A DNA stretch of 40,945 nucleotides from Chloroflexota bacterium (lineage in GTDB: Bacteria; Chloroflexota; Dehalococcoidia; SZUA-161; SpSt-899), in assembly GCA_013203045.1 (NCBI GenBank), contig JABMQN010000028.1:1-40945 (forward strand), given 5' to 3'. Numbering within the stretch: the first letter of the stretch is position 1; each line of letters opens with the position of its first letter. The notes under the pieces were generated by a model. The model was not told the origin of the DNA and did no database searches. It was given only the letters and a program-made list of their open reading frames with translations. Shown one piece after another: positions 1 to 9,654 of the stretch. Made by a program: the position numbers and the translations under genes.

Positions 1-14
1 CACCACAACCTTAC

Positions 15-107
15 AATGAACTACCCCGCCGCAAGCGGACGGGGTATCAATTCGGAACCTTGTATTTGTCGCCGCAAGCAGCGGGGAATTCAACCCAAAG
101 GGATTAA
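15..107. repeat. Dispersed 93-bp two-hairpin repeat, copy 1
   Basis: This segment matches 33075-33167 at 89 of 93 positions by eye. It holds two GC-rich hairpins: one at 22-46 with arms TACCCCG and CGGGGTA around CCGC-AA-GCGG, and a second at about 70-83 (CGCCGC-AA-GCAGCG, one mispair). Two of the four differences between the copies are paired changes in the first stem (CCGC/GCGG here, CAGC/GCTG in copy 2), so the fold is kept. The layout resembles REP-like or small non-autonomous elements, but no transposase is adjacent. A 60-codon reading frame across it is not credible as a gene. From 108 to 408 the only other things I see are the promoter-like block at 179-219 and a ribosome binding site. 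Confidence 0.85.
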
Positions 108-178
108 TTTGGTTTTATTCAGGCGACTCCACCAAACCAATTTTCTACAGAATAAGAAGTCTATATACAGTAAAAACT

Positions 179-219
179 GCTTGACATATCCCAAATAATA
201 TTGCCATGATATGTAGAAC
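179..219 (+). promoter_or_regulatory. Candidate sigma-70 promoter, copy 1 of a repeated pair
   Basis: TTGACA at 181-186 is followed after 18 nt by CATGAT at 205-210. The 41-nt block recurs at 2478-2518 with about 35 identities, including the same -35 and the same spacing. It would drive the deacetylase gene at 409 with a leader of roughly 190 nt. The perfect -35 and the duplication before two genes of one cluster support a promoter; the -10 is only a 4/6 match. Confidence 0.55.
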
Positions 220-408
220 CCTCATAAGCGTGGGGATTTATCTTAATCATGTGTTATGAAAAAGATGGAGGTTTACACAGGACACAGTGACCCGAGGATC
301 AGTTTTGTGTATAACCCAGAGAATGGATTATGATTTCATGTTATGTACACAGAGATCCGAATGAAAAACAAGATATATATTACTTTTGTTGGCCGGAGGT
401 ATAAGGTC

Positions 409-2316
409 ATGACAACTTTCCTGTTATCACGACTATCGAAAGGAGCAGTGATCGGACTAGTGCTGGCACTACTTCTTTTCTCAACAAACATTCATGATGC
501 TTCAATTGACGCCTCAGGTAATACAACAGCTCTTACGGTGGCAACTGCTGATTCCAGTGATACGACTAAAGCTCAAGCCGACTATGTTTGTGATGGCTTC
601 GACGATCATATTGAAATTCAAGCAGCTATACACGACTTACCGGCTAACAACGGAAAAGTTAGACTATCAAAAGGCACCTTTACCATATTTAACACCTCGG
701 TTGATAGTATTGAAATAGCTGATGGGCTATCGATTGAGGGGACAGGGGAATCTACAATAATACGCTTGGCGAGTGGAGTCAATGCTGATTGCTCGATTTT
801 CTCTGCTACTAACAAAAAAGGAATCATCATTGAGAACCTTCGGATCGATGGGAATGCTGCTAACCAAGGTGAAGGCCAGATGTATGGCATTACTTTTAAT
901 TCCGTGTCAGACTCACTCATTGAAGTATGGAGTAAAAATTTCACAACTGCAAATTTCAATCTTGTTAATTCACAGGATACAAAGTATCAAAATCTCTATT
1001 GGCCTGTGCCAGATAGTAAGCCGATGGAATGCAATTGTGTTGATTCTATAGGTGATCAGTTACCTCATCAGATTACACTACTAGATGATTTTGAATCCGG
1101 GTGGACAATATCATACGATAGCGAAGGAAGCGTATCTCGTGATACAGCGATATTTCATCAAGGAGGCGCATCACTAAAAATAACCAAGCCCATTGGATTT
1201 GACAGGGTTAGTGTGACCAAAAAAGTTAATTTAAATTTGGAAAACAGGCAGCCAAGTTTGTGGGTAAGACTCGATGATGGAGTCACTCATTTGTATTGCT
1301 TTTTGTTAGCCCCAGACTGGAGCAATTATTACAGCTGCAGCCTTTCAATTAGAAGCGACAGCCCAATCGACAACACATGGTACAGAATGCCAATAAATGT
1401 GGCCACTGCGGAAGGATTGCATGGATCCCCAGATCTCTCCGATATAACGACTATTCGCATTGAAATGAGAGGATCTACTGACGCTCAACTATCAACATGG
1501 GTTGATGACATGTGTTCCTATCCATCACCTGCGCAAGGAAAAGTGACACTGAGGTTCGATGACGGTTTAATAAGTGTCTATGATACAGCTTTCCCAATCA
1601 TGGCAGAGTACGGTTATCCCGGTGTAGCTGGTTTGGTAACTTCCACTGTGGGTAAGAGGAGCTACACCATGTCCGTGGACCAACTCAAGGAAATGCAGGG
1701 ATTAGGATGGGACATAGTATCACACAGCAAATACCACCGTCTCACGCATGATTCTCCTGCAGGATTTGTTGATGACGAGCTTAGGGAAAGCCAATCATTC
1801 CTCATTCAAAATGGATTTGAAAAGGGATCACGGTTTTATATTGCACCTCAGGGCATGGGGAGCGCCAGGATCATGGAAAAGCTCAAGCAGTATTATTGTA
1901 TGACAAGTTTTTCAAGCCCTCTCATGAACAATGCTTACCCCTATCAATACATTGTTGGAGGACGAGCCGTCACCTTGGACACTCCCACTGAAACAATCAA
2001 GGAATGGATAGACCAAGCCAATGAATACGGTTTTTGGCTGGTATTGATGTTCCATCGAATTGAAGATTCAGATAATCATTATGCCTACGCTATCGATAGT
2101 TTTACAGAGATTATCGATTATATTGATTCAGTGAGTATTCCAGTGGTTACTTTCTCAGAAGTATATGACAATCTTTATGTTAACTCTTTCCCTTCACATG
2201 AGGACATAACTCACCTGAATACCCTATTCACTTTCCACCCTTATAAAAATATCATATCTTATTTTCTAACCAAACTGGAATTGTACTGGAAAGATATGGG
2301 CTGTATGCCAAATTAG
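409..2316 (+). CDS. Secreted polysaccharide deacetylase with N-terminal beta-helix-like domain
   Basis: Likely a surface or extracellular carbohydrate esterase (NodB/CE4-like) of 635 residues. I chose ATG 409 over in-frame ATGs at 343 and 361 because GGAGGT at 395-400 sits 8 nt upstream and the protein then begins with a clean signal peptide (about residues 1-30). Residues about 42-200 contain the DGxDDxxxIQxAI pattern of pectate-lyase-like right-handed beta-helices. About 226-364 (DDFESGW onward) looks like a jelly-roll carbohydrate-binding module. About 378-600 is the NodB domain, with RFDDG (FDDG 383-386), metal-binding His439 and His443 in an HxxxH motif, and an APQG motif. The combination suggests de-N-acetylation or de-O-acetylation of a glycan after a substrate-binding region. 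The first glycosyltransferase of the cluster follows. Substrate is unknown. Confidence 0.85.
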   Translation: MTTFLLSRLSKGAVIGLVLALLLFSTNIHDASIDASGNTTALTVATADSSDTTKAQADYVCDGFDDHIEIQAAIHDLPANNGKVRLSKGTFTIFNTSVDSIEIADGLSIEGTGESTIIRLASGVNADCSIFSATNKKGIIIENLRIDGNAANQGEGQMYGITFNSVSDSLIEVWSKNFTTANFNLVNSQDTKYQNLYWPVPDSKPMECNCVDSIGDQLPHQITLLDDFESGWTISYDSEGSVSRDTAIFHQGGASLKITKPIGFDRVSVTKKVNLNLENRQPSLWVRLDDGVTHLYCFLLAPDWSNYYSCSLSIRSDSPIDNTWYRMPINVATAEGLHGSPDLSDITTIRIEMRGSTDAQLSTWVDDMCSYPSPAQGKVTLRFDDGLISVYDTAFPIMAEYGYPGVAGLVTSTVGKRSYTMSVDQLKEMQGLGWDIVSHSKYHRLTHDSPAGFVDDELRESQSFLIQNGFEKGSRFYIAPQGMGSARIMEKLKQYYCMTSFSSPLMNNAYPYQYIVGGRAVTLDTPTETIKEWIDQANEYGFWLVLMFHRIEDSDNHYAYAIDSFTEIIDYIDSVSIPVVTFSEVYDNLYVNSFPSHEDITHLNTLFTFHPYKNIISYFLTKLELYWKDMGCMPN

Positions 2317-2364
2317 CATCCAGTCTAATCAGCTAATAAAAATACGCGTACCAAGTTGATTTAT

Positions 2365-2399
2365 AGCGGCATGATTGTTTATCGTGCCGCTTTTCGTTT
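2365..2399 (+). terminator. Rho-independent terminator after the deacetylase gene
   Basis: AGCGGCATGAT (2365-2375) pairs with ATCGTGCCGCT (2381-2391) through 11 positions with one G-T wobble, around a TGTTT loop, and is followed by TTTCGTTT. It lies 48 nt after the stop codon at 2316, ahead of the second promoter-like block, so the first gene is probably monocistronic. The rest of 2317-2632 holds nothing else I can support beyond the block at 2478-2518. Confidence 0.8.
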
Positions 2400-2477
2400 A
2401 TCAAACCATACGTCCGACTCCATTTTTACCACATCTTGCAGATATATCTGTTGCTCAAAATAATTACAAGCAAGCCC

Positions 2478-2518
2478 GCTTGACATACACCAAACAATAT
2501 TGTCATCATATGAAGAAC
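2478..2518 (+). promoter_or_regulatory. Candidate sigma-70 promoter, copy 2 of a repeated pair
   Basis: TTGACA at 2480-2485, an 18-nt spacer, then CATCAT at 2504-2509. It matches 179-219 at about 35 of 41 positions, with the match falling away just after the expected transcription start. It would drive the glycosyltransferase at 2633 with a leader of about 115 nt, and possibly the genes beyond. Confidence 0.55.
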
Positions 2519-2632
2519 GGTATGAGAGTAATAGCAATATCATCGAGAATCACGCTATCTCATATGCTAACACAAGGGCAATTCTATGCTTATGAGGCAT
2601 GACCAAAAACCAGGGAGATCACCATTAATGCC

Positions 2633-3817
2633 ATGTTGAAAGTAGGTCTTATATCCGCTGAGTTCCTTCCTGTATGGGGAGGCATAAGTTCATACAGCAT
2701 GAATCTCTGCAAAGGGCTGGCAGACAAGGTAGAATTTCATGTTCTTACAACATCAAGTGCTCTTGATCACACATCTCTCAGCCAAGAAGAATCACGTATC
2801 ATTGAAAAAGTCAAAATCCATGCCATATCTCCAGCCGCCGGGGTGGCTCTACCAAGTCTTCGATATCAACTGGCCTTGATACGCAAGTTACCAAAAATCA
2901 TAAAAGAGAATAAACTGGATCTCATTCACACTACAGCACCGATGTCTGACCACATTTTTAGAATGATCGGGTGTAAAATCCCACACGTACTTACTTATCA
3001 CACCACTTTGCTGGCACAACGGCAGGCTACTTCTTTATCTGGTATCAAGTTCAGGGATATGCATAGTTCTGAAAAAGCAACTCTGATCACATATCCCTTC
3101 GCCAAGTTAATAGAACAACTCAGTCTAGCAAGAACCAGGAATATCATCGCTGTCTCAAATACACTCACTGACGAATTGATCAACGGATACAAATACAAAG
3201 GTAAGATTACAGTCATTCACAACGGGATTGACCTTGATACTTTCCAACCCCTCGAAAAGCAACCCAACTCAATAAAGAGAGTGATTTTCATCAGTAGACT
3301 GGTGGCTTGGAAAGGTCCCCAAACTGTCATCAAAGCCATCCCACGTGTTCTCCAGGAACACAAGGACGTTGTATTCGTTTTAGCTGGCGCGGGCGATACT
3401 GAACCATGGGAGCGGATGCTAAATGAAAATGGTGTACCGCCAGACAACTACGAGTTCTGTTATGTCAATTATGGTGATATGCCACAATTTTATAATTCAG
3501 GAGATATATTAATTCTACCTTCTTGGTTAGAGGGTTTCCCGATGTGCATTCTTGAAGGTATGGCTTCAGGTCTCCCGGCAATCGCTTCCAATGTTGGAGA
3601 CGTCGCATTCCTGGTCAAAGATAATGAAACTGGATATCTGATCGATAAAGGTGATCACGATGCCCTTGCCACAGGGCTCTTACGCTTACTTGGAGACGAA
3701 AATCTTCGCAATCGCATGTCACAAAACGCGATAGATTTGGTAAGATCAAATTACTCAGCAGAAGTAATGGGGCAGCGCACTTTTGAAGTCTACCAGGAAT
3801 TGATGGAAAATAATTAG
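2633..3817 (+). CDS. GT4 family glycosyltransferase
   Basis: A 394-residue GT-B fold, retaining glycosyltransferase likely transferring a sugar from a nucleotide donor to a lipid-linked glycan at the cytoplasmic membrane face. The N-terminal domain starts with KVGLISAEFLPVWGGI, the glycine loop typical of GT4 acceptor-side domains. HNGID near residue 200 opens the donor domain, and the EX7E motif (EGFPMCILE, Glu300 and Glu308) is intact, followed by ASGLPAIASNVGD. The start is the ATG at 2633; a GGGAG at 2613-2617 is rather far upstream (about 15 nt), so initiation is not certain. It is first in the glycosyltransferase series and is preceded by the promoter-like block at 2478. Donor and acceptor cannot be read from sequence. 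Confidence 0.9.
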   Translation: MLKVGLISAEFLPVWGGISSYSMNLCKGLADKVEFHVLTTSSALDHTSLSQEESRIIEKVKIHAISPAAGVALPSLRYQLALIRKLPKIIKENKLDLIHTTAPMSDHIFRMIGCKIPHVLTYHTTLLAQRQATSLSGIKFRDMHSSEKATLITYPFAKLIEQLSLARTRNIIAVSNTLTDELINGYKYKGKITVIHNGIDLDTFQPLEKQPNSIKRVIFISRLVAWKGPQTVIKAIPRVLQEHKDVVFVLAGAGDTEPWERMLNENGVPPDNYEFCYVNYGDMPQFYNSGDILILPSWLEGFPMCILEGMASGLPAIASNVGDVAFLVKDNETGYLIDKGDHDALATGLLRLLGDENLRNRMSQNAIDLVRSNYSAEVMGQRTFEVYQELMENN

Positions 3818-3914
3818 CACTGCAATTGGGGAGAACTACTCATATCAACTCTGAACGATATAAGAAACACCCTGACACACTAAACCATCACACGATATTT
3901 TCTTCGCCACTCCA

Positions 3915-5102
3915 ATGAAAAATAACATCAAGCAACCGTCAGATACCAATCAACATCCCCTGCGAATCGCCATCATCACCGCACTTCAGAGTGGCACAAT
4001 TGGCCAAGGCCAGATCAGAATGCTAAGCAGGTTTCCTGACACACTTACACAACACTCCAGTTCCCTATATTTTATAAGCGGATGGACACTTATCGATGGC
4101 AGGAAGTCGCCAATCCAAGTAAGTGAAAACATGCCATCTATGAAAGCAACTGCGCTAAAATACATACCTTGCGGCGAGATTGGGACATCTATCAAACTGT
4201 CACAGATTCTCTCACAAGTAGACGTAGTTATATTCTTCCTATCGGGACCATATGTTCTTCCAGCTTCAATCGCCAAATTAGCACGCAAAAAGACCATTTT
4301 TGTCCTGGCTGGATTACAGTCCAAAGAAACAAGACTCAAAGTTCGACTGGAACCGCTTAGCAGTATTATTTCTGGTATTTTTAATTTACTTGAACACATC
4401 TGCTTCAAGCTGGTTGATCGTGTTGCGGCAGAGTCAAGTAGTATACTCCATTGGTATGGATTGGACAAATATCATAACAAATTCATGGTATTTGGGGCAG
4501 CATATGTAGATACCTCCCGATTTTCAATACACATTGATGTAGCAGAAAGGGAACCCGTTGTAGGCTACGTCGGGCGTTTCTCTGCAGAAAAGGGAATCAT
4601 GAACTTCGTAGAAGCAATACCGTTGGTGCTCAAATCACATGAACACATCAGATTCATTATCGCTGGTGATGGTGCACTCAGAAGCGAAGTTGAGAATCAG
4701 ATCAAAATCAAACAGTTAGAAAATAAAGTTACCCTAAGAGACTGGATACCCCACAATGAAATCCCAAATCACTTGAATACGCTCAAATTGATTGTCTCCC
4801 CTTCTTTCACTGAAGGATTGCCTCCACTTGTTCAAGAAGCAATGGCTTGTGGCACACCGGTTCTTGCCACATCTGTTGGAGGTATTCCAGATATTATAAC
4901 CGACTCACACACCGGATTCATTCTGGAAAATAACTCTCCAGAGTGCATTGCCCGCAATATTATCAGAGCACTGGATCATCCGAACCTTCCTGAAATCACT
5001 CGCAACGCTCGTACTCTTATAGAGACTGAATATTCGTACGAGACAACCGTAGAAAAGTACGTTGAAACCTTGAATAATCTATTCGGATCGGATATCAAAT
5101 AA
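3915..5102 (+). CDS. GT4 family glycosyltransferase
   Basis: A 395-residue retaining glycosyltransferase. The donor domain has VGYVGRFSAEKGI, then PSFTEGLPPLVQE with EX7E at Glu300/Glu308, then ACGTPVLATSVGGIPDII, all standard for GT4. The N-terminal domain (RIAIITALQSGTIGQGQIRML) is less typical, so acceptor specificity should differ from the gene at 2633. No good Shine-Dalgarno is visible before ATG 3915. It is followed after 1 nt by the DUF2206 membrane protein gene, which in turn overlaps the next gene, so the three form a translationally linked unit. Confidence 0.9.
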   Translation: MKNNIKQPSDTNQHPLRIAIITALQSGTIGQGQIRMLSRFPDTLTQHSSSLYFISGWTLIDGRKSPIQVSENMPSMKATALKYIPCGEIGTSIKLSQILSQVDVVIFFLSGPYVLPASIAKLARKKTIFVLAGLQSKETRLKVRLEPLSSIISGIFNLLEHICFKLVDRVAAESSSILHWYGLDKYHNKFMVFGAAYVDTSRFSIHIDVAEREPVVGYVGRFSAEKGIMNFVEAIPLVLKSHEHIRFIIAGDGALRSEVENQIKIKQLENKVTLRDWIPHNEIPNHLNTLKLIVSPSFTEGLPPLVQEAMACGTPVLATSVGGIPDIITDSHTGFILENNSPECIARNIIRALDHPNLPEITRNARTLIETEYSYETTVEKYVETLNNLFGSDIK

Positions 5103-5103
5103 C

Positions 5104-7257
5104 ATGTCACAACTGTCGATTTTATTGAGAAATATAACGAGCTATACAACACTTCGATTTATCGTTTGTATCATAATCATAGGGACTTTCTCAGCCTTGC
5201 TAGACATACCAGTCTTGAGAGAGCTCATGGTAGTACCCTTCCTTCTTATCCTGCCCAGATTGCTATTGCTATTCTTATTAAAGTTGGACAAGTTGGGATT
5301 GGCAGAGAAAATTGTTCTTACAGTAGCTCTCAGCGTCACTTTCTTAATGTTCTTCGGTGTGGCATTAAATCAAATCTGTCTTGCTATTGACTACTCAAAA
5401 CCACTCGCAACAAACACCTTCGTGCCTTCACTCAGTATTGTATTAGTAGTACTTACCATTTTGGCCTACCGAAGGAACAAGCAAGCATTCGCATCATTTC
5501 CATTTCATATTGAATTAAATAACAGAAATAAGCTCCTATTGCTCATACCAGCGTTTCTCCCCCTTCTTGTTGTCCTGGGCATGCGTTCCCTAAACATTTC
5601 TGGCGATAATATGCTGTTGATAACTCTTTTGGCTGACCTGATCCCTATTTCTTTTATTTTGCTGGTCATGTTTGGCCGTACAGTATCAAAAGATACATAC
5701 ATATTGGCCATCGTCTTAATTGGGTTCACGCTTCTGTTGATATCGTGGTTGAGGTCCGAGCATATCCTGGGACATGACACGCATGCCGAGTACTACCTAT
5801 TCCAGATAACTTCACTCAATAGCCACTGGGATACTGAATATGTCAATCTGTTAGATCCCGATGCCGTACAGCTCAGTTCTTGCCTCAGCATAACGATACT
5901 GCCAGCTACATTCCAATCATTCCTAGACGTGAGTTGGGATGAATACCTCTTTAAAGGTATCTACGTATTGATATGCACGCTTACTCCATTGACCATATAC
6001 ATTATCGCTCGTAAGTATCTTGGTTCAATGCTTGCTTTTCTCGCGTCCATTTTCTTCATGACTCAACTAGCATGGTTAAATACTGCAGACGGACCACGCA
6101 CCAATCTGGCTATTTTCTTTTGCGCTATTACTGTTATGGTATTATTCCACGATCAGATTAAAGGCATAAGCAAAAAGGGTCTATTTACGATCTTTGCAGC
6201 ATCCATTATCGTATCTCATTATTCCACTGCATACATATTTCTATTCCTGCTGGTGTTCATTTTCTTAATGAGCATGATCGTTAAAAAACAAATCCTTACA
6301 AGGTACATCAATTTTGTTGATATAGCTTTGATCGCAGTAATGATTTTCCTTTGGCATGATGTACTTACACAAGGAACATTTTCGAGTGCTACTAACTTCG
6401 TATCAAGGCTTGTAAGCAATATGGATAGCTTCTTTGGCGCAGATAGTAGAAGTACTGATGTCGCAAAAGCTGCTGGTCAAGGGCTGGAATGGCCTTTTGA
6501 TTTCTTACGATTGATCATCAGCTACACGGCTCTCCTTTTTGTCGCAACGGGGATACTTGCAACGTTAGCCAGACGCAAAGAGATCGTATCCATCCCCAAA
6601 TTTGAAGATTCTCCCCCTGGACCGCTACGAGCAAAATTCGAAGTAGAACACCTGCTTTTTGCACTTGGTGGTGGAATGCTCCTTGCAATCACGATCATAC
6701 TACCCTATGTCACTGAAGGATACGGTATGCATAGAGTGTACTCGCTAACTGCAGTCGGATTGTCTGTCTTTTTTGTGACAGGAGGAATCATGTTAGCAGG
6801 ATACATGCGCATGAATCCTGCCTTACTTGTGTTGTTAATTCTGATTCCATATTTTCTATTTGTATCCGGCGCCGTATACGAAGTGTTTGGAGAACATAAC
6901 GTCTATACTATAAGTTCCGAACATCAAGATCTCCAGCATATGCTTGTCCACGACCAAGATATTCAATCAGGAAAATGGTTGAATGCTAACACAGAAGATG
7001 TATCTAGAATTGACACACCCGACAGATACACAAGAGAAATACTGATAAGTCAAGGACTTATCGCTCCCATCGTGGTTAGATACGATAAAATCCCTTACCA
7101 TCAAAAAGTCCTTGGACATCTCTATCTTGATCACTACAACATAATTAACGCAAAGATGATATGGAAAGGGGAAAGGCTTCCCATGACAGACTTCAGCAAC
7201 ACATTCGAACACAAAAACAGAATCTATGTTAATGGTGGATCAGAAGTATGGAGATAG
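5104..7257 (+). CDS. DUF2206-like multi-pass membrane protein
   Basis: A 717-residue integral membrane protein with many hydrophobic segments from the N-terminus to about residue 590 and a soluble C-terminal tail of about 110 residues. The first long loop after several helices carries HDTHAEYYLF, followed by a stretch with SSCLSITILP; acidic and His residues at such a position resemble GT-C (PMT/STT3-like) glycosyltransferases, and the overall form matches DUF2206 proteins of archaea and anaerobes. The tail has YTISSEHQDLQ and QSGKWL motifs seen in that family. It lies between GT4 and deacetylase genes, starting 1 nt after the former and overlapping the latter by 10 nt. A role in lipid-linked sugar transfer or polymer elongation outside the membrane is inference. 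Confidence 0.75.
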   Translation: MSQLSILLRNITSYTTLRFIVCIIIIGTFSALLDIPVLRELMVVPFLLILPRLLLLFLLKLDKLGLAEKIVLTVALSVTFLMFFGVALNQICLAIDYSKPLATNTFVPSLSIVLVVLTILAYRRNKQAFASFPFHIELNNRNKLLLLIPAFLPLLVVLGMRSLNISGDNMLLITLLADLIPISFILLVMFGRTVSKDTYILAIVLIGFTLLLISWLRSEHILGHDTHAEYYLFQITSLNSHWDTEYVNLLDPDAVQLSSCLSITILPATFQSFLDVSWDEYLFKGIYVLICTLTPLTIYIIARKYLGSMLAFLASIFFMTQLAWLNTADGPRTNLAIFFCAITVMVLFHDQIKGISKKGLFTIFAASIIVSHYSTAYIFLFLLVFIFLMSMIVKKQILTRYINFVDIALIAVMIFLWHDVLTQGTFSSATNFVSRLVSNMDSFFGADSRSTDVAKAAGQGLEWPFDFLRLIISYTALLFVATGILATLARRKEIVSIPKFEDSPPGPLRAKFEVEHLLFALGGGMLLAITIILPYVTEGYGMHRVYSLTAVGLSVFFVTGGIMLAGYMRMNPALLVLLILIPYFLFVSGAVYEVFGEHNVYTISSEHQDLQHMLVHDQDIQSGKWLNANTEDVSRIDTPDRYTREILISQGLIAPIVVRYDKIPYHQKVLGHLYLDHYNIINAKMIWKGERLPMTDFSNTFEHKNRIYVNGGSEVWR

Positions 7258-8258
7258 TTAATCTAGCTGCTTCTATTACCAACTTTTTCTGTATTCCAGA
7301 TACTTATGCTTTTGTGAGAAGGGAGTTCACCAAATTGCAGGCCGCTGTTCTCATGTACCATCGTGTCTGCCCTAAAGACAACACATGGTCATATACAGGC
7401 TTGTCCCCGAAAGATTTTGAGATGCAGATGAAGTACCTCCGGAAAAACTTTGAAATACTCTCCTTAGAAACACTTGGTCAATACATACAGGACGGCAAGT
7501 CCCCACCTAAGAAATCAGTTGTAATCACTTTCGATGATGGCTACAAAGACAATTTCCTCTATGCATACCCTATTTTAAAAAAATACCATATTCCAGCAAC
7601 TGTTTTTCTGGCAACTGGCTTCATCGGAACAGACAAATTGCTTTGGTGGGATAAGATCGCGTATGCCCTTGAAAACACCTCTGTGAATGAATTCGAGCTG
7701 GACACTATTGGTTATTACAAACTTAACTCTTCAGCTGATAGAATTATAGCTGCCAATAGAATAACTGAACAAATAAAGTCAATACCGGATGAAAACAAAC
7801 ATCTCACTGAAAAGGAATTGCTTAGGACCTTAGAAGTAAATATCCCTCCGGGATTAGGTGAAAATATACTCCTAAATTGGGAGGAAATTACCAAGATGAG
7901 TTTGGGAGGTGTCTCTTTTGGAGCACATACTGTAAACCATCCAATCCTTACCAATTTGCCAATCGAACAGGCAAAAAGTGAAATCATGGCCTCCAAGCAA
8001 GATATGGAGGCAAAACTCGATCGCCCAGTCACTACATTTTCCTATCCCAATGGTGATCGCAATAAGGAACTGGTCGAATTCGTCAGTAACAGCGGCTTCA
8101 CTTGCGCCGTTTCCACCAAACCCGGTAGATTGATCAACACTGAAGACAACCCATATGAACTAAATAGAATGTGTTCACTCGATTTCAACGTTCTCAAGAT
8201 AATGCTATCTGGATTGTGGGGAGACCTGCACCATTTGGCAACATACAGAATAAATTGA
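7248..8258 (+). CDS. Polysaccharide deacetylase (NodB/CE4 family)
   Basis: A 336-residue deacetylase without an obvious signal peptide. It contains AVLMYHRV near the start, TFDDGYKDN (FDDG at 95-98), FLATGFIGT, SFGAHTVNHPIL with the metal-binding HxxxH pair His227 and His231, and FSYPNGD, the usual order of CE4 motifs. Proteins of this layout are frequent in exopolysaccharide clusters and deacetylate lipid-linked or nascent glycans. The ATG overlaps the end of the DUF2206 gene by 10 nt, which argues for translational coupling. All key metal ligands seem present, so it should be active. Confidence 0.88.
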   Translation: MEIVNLAASITNFFCIPDTYAFVRREFTKLQAAVLMYHRVCPKDNTWSYTGLSPKDFEMQMKYLRKNFEILSLETLGQYIQDGKSPPKKSVVITFDDGYKDNFLYAYPILKKYHIPATVFLATGFIGTDKLLWWDKIAYALENTSVNEFELDTIGYYKLNSSADRIIAANRITEQIKSIPDENKHLTEKELLRTLEVNIPPGLGENILLNWEEITKMSLGGVSFGAHTVNHPILTNLPIEQAKSEIMASKQDMEAKLDRPVTTFSYPNGDRNKELVEFVSNSGFTCAVSTKPGRLINTEDNPYELNRMCSLDFNVLKIMLSGLWGDLHHLATYRIN

Positions 8259-8349
8259 AACAGGTATACGGTAAGTACCCAAGCAAATCAATGAATTAGC
8301 GATTAGACAACGTATATTGGCAACCAACTAAAGATGGAGATTTGTTCAT

Positions 8350-9612
8350 ATGCAGCCCTGTGATAATGCCTCGAAAAAACTGAGAGTAGGCATGATACTC
8401 CCACTACGATATCAGCCCAACATGTTGGTTTATCCCACCATAAAGATTCTCGGTCATTTAACAAATTATGGTCATCATGTTAGTTGGATTATCGAATCCG
8501 AAGAGCATCAACAATCCGATAGCTTCTATATGGGGGACATTGAAATACATCCAATTCCGTTTAGATACTACATCCCTGGCAATTCAATTCTATCAAAGAT
8601 ACCCAACACACTCGTTAATATGCTTACGAAAGTTCGCCCGATCTCGAAAGTCTTCCGTGAAGGCAATTATGACCTGGTGCTTGTCAGACATGAAGTGCGT
8701 GCATTTGATGGATTAATTGCAACCTATATCAAATGGAAATATAAGATACCGCTAGTCCTTGAACTTTCAAATCCTTTGGAGCACTGGGAAGAAATACGGC
8801 TTCATTTTCCCAAGCAGCGATTTCTACTTTATTTTGTGGCTAAAACAGATGAATTTATCAGTAAGCGTATTTTGCCAAAGGCCGATCTGGTATTACCAAT
8901 CAGTAAATGGCTACAGCAAGATTTGATTGAAAACAAAGGTATTCCGGCGTCCAGATCGTTGCCCCTCCCGGAAGGTGTGGATAGCAAGGACTTCCTAAAC
9001 CGAGATGGAAAACATATCACTGAAAGGTATAACCTGCCTGGGTCTCATGTGGTAATCTATGAAGGTGAAATGAACCATGGCAGAGGGCTGGATATTCTAA
9101 TTGATGCATTCTCCAAAGTAGTCAAGCAAAGACCTGGCACAAAACTTTTAATGGTGGGGAACGGTAACGACAGGGAAAACCTTGAAAACCTTGCTTTACA
9201 GTTGGGAATAGATCAGGATGTGGTCTTTACCGGATATGTACTCCAATCAGAGATTCCGGATCACATCGCGGCTGCTGATATTGGGGTTTCCCCGATTCCT
9301 CCTATAACCTTTTATAAATTCAGTTCACCGATCAAAGTCGTCGAATATATGGCTTCTGCCAAAGCAGTAGTAGCAAATGAGGAGATACCGGATCATAACG
9401 AAGTCCTCAGCCAAAGCGGTGGAGGAATTCTTGTCTCCTTTGATCCTGAAGCCTTCGCTGATGCCATTATTAATCTGTTAGACAATCCAGATGAAGCTGT
9501 TGAGATGGGGAGAAAAGGCAGGGAATGGGTAGTACAGAACAGAGATTTTGAAGTCCTGGCACGTCAGGTGGAACAACGATGCCTGGAGCTATTGAATACA
9601 ACTCAGAAATAA
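8350..9612 (+). CDS. GT4 family glycosyltransferase
   Basis: A 420-residue glycosyltransferase. GGAG at 8336-8339 precedes ATG 8350 by 10 nt. The donor domain shows VIYEGEMNHGRGLDILIDAF, then IAAADIGVSPIPP, then a FYKFSSPIKVVEYMAS segment, the variant of the EX7E region in which the first Glu position is replaced and K-x-x-E-Y-M is kept. This variant is common in capsule and EPS clusters. It lies about 90 nt after the deacetylase and 42 nt before the sulfatase-like gene, in the same direction, so it is probably co-transcribed with both. Confidence 0.88.
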   Translation: MQPCDNASKKLRVGMILPLRYQPNMLVYPTIKILGHLTNYGHHVSWIIESEEHQQSDSFYMGDIEIHPIPFRYYIPGNSILSKIPNTLVNMLTKVRPISKVFREGNYDLVLVRHEVRAFDGLIATYIKWKYKIPLVLELSNPLEHWEEIRLHFPKQRFLLYFVAKTDEFISKRILPKADLVLPISKWLQQDLIENKGIPASRSLPLPEGVDSKDFLNRDGKHITERYNLPGSHVVIYEGEMNHGRGLDILIDAFSKVVKQRPGTKLLMVGNGNDRENLENLALQLGIDQDVVFTGYVLQSEIPDHIAAADIGVSPIPPITFYKFSSPIKVVEYMASAKAVVANEEIPDHNEVLSQSGGGILVSFDPEAFADAIINLLDNPDEAVEMGRKGREWVVQNRDFEVLARQVEQRCLELLNTTQK

Positions 9613-9654
9613 TCGAGCCCATTGGGTCAAAAACAACATGAAAGGGGTATATCC

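Noticed and set aside
16-198. 60-codon frame at the left edge
   Set aside because: It is a translation of the two-hairpin repeat, a known kind of false gene.
2375-2602. 75-codon frame between the deacetylase and the first glycosyltransferase
   Set aside because: It starts inside a terminator hairpin and crosses the repeated promoter block; no ribosome binding site.
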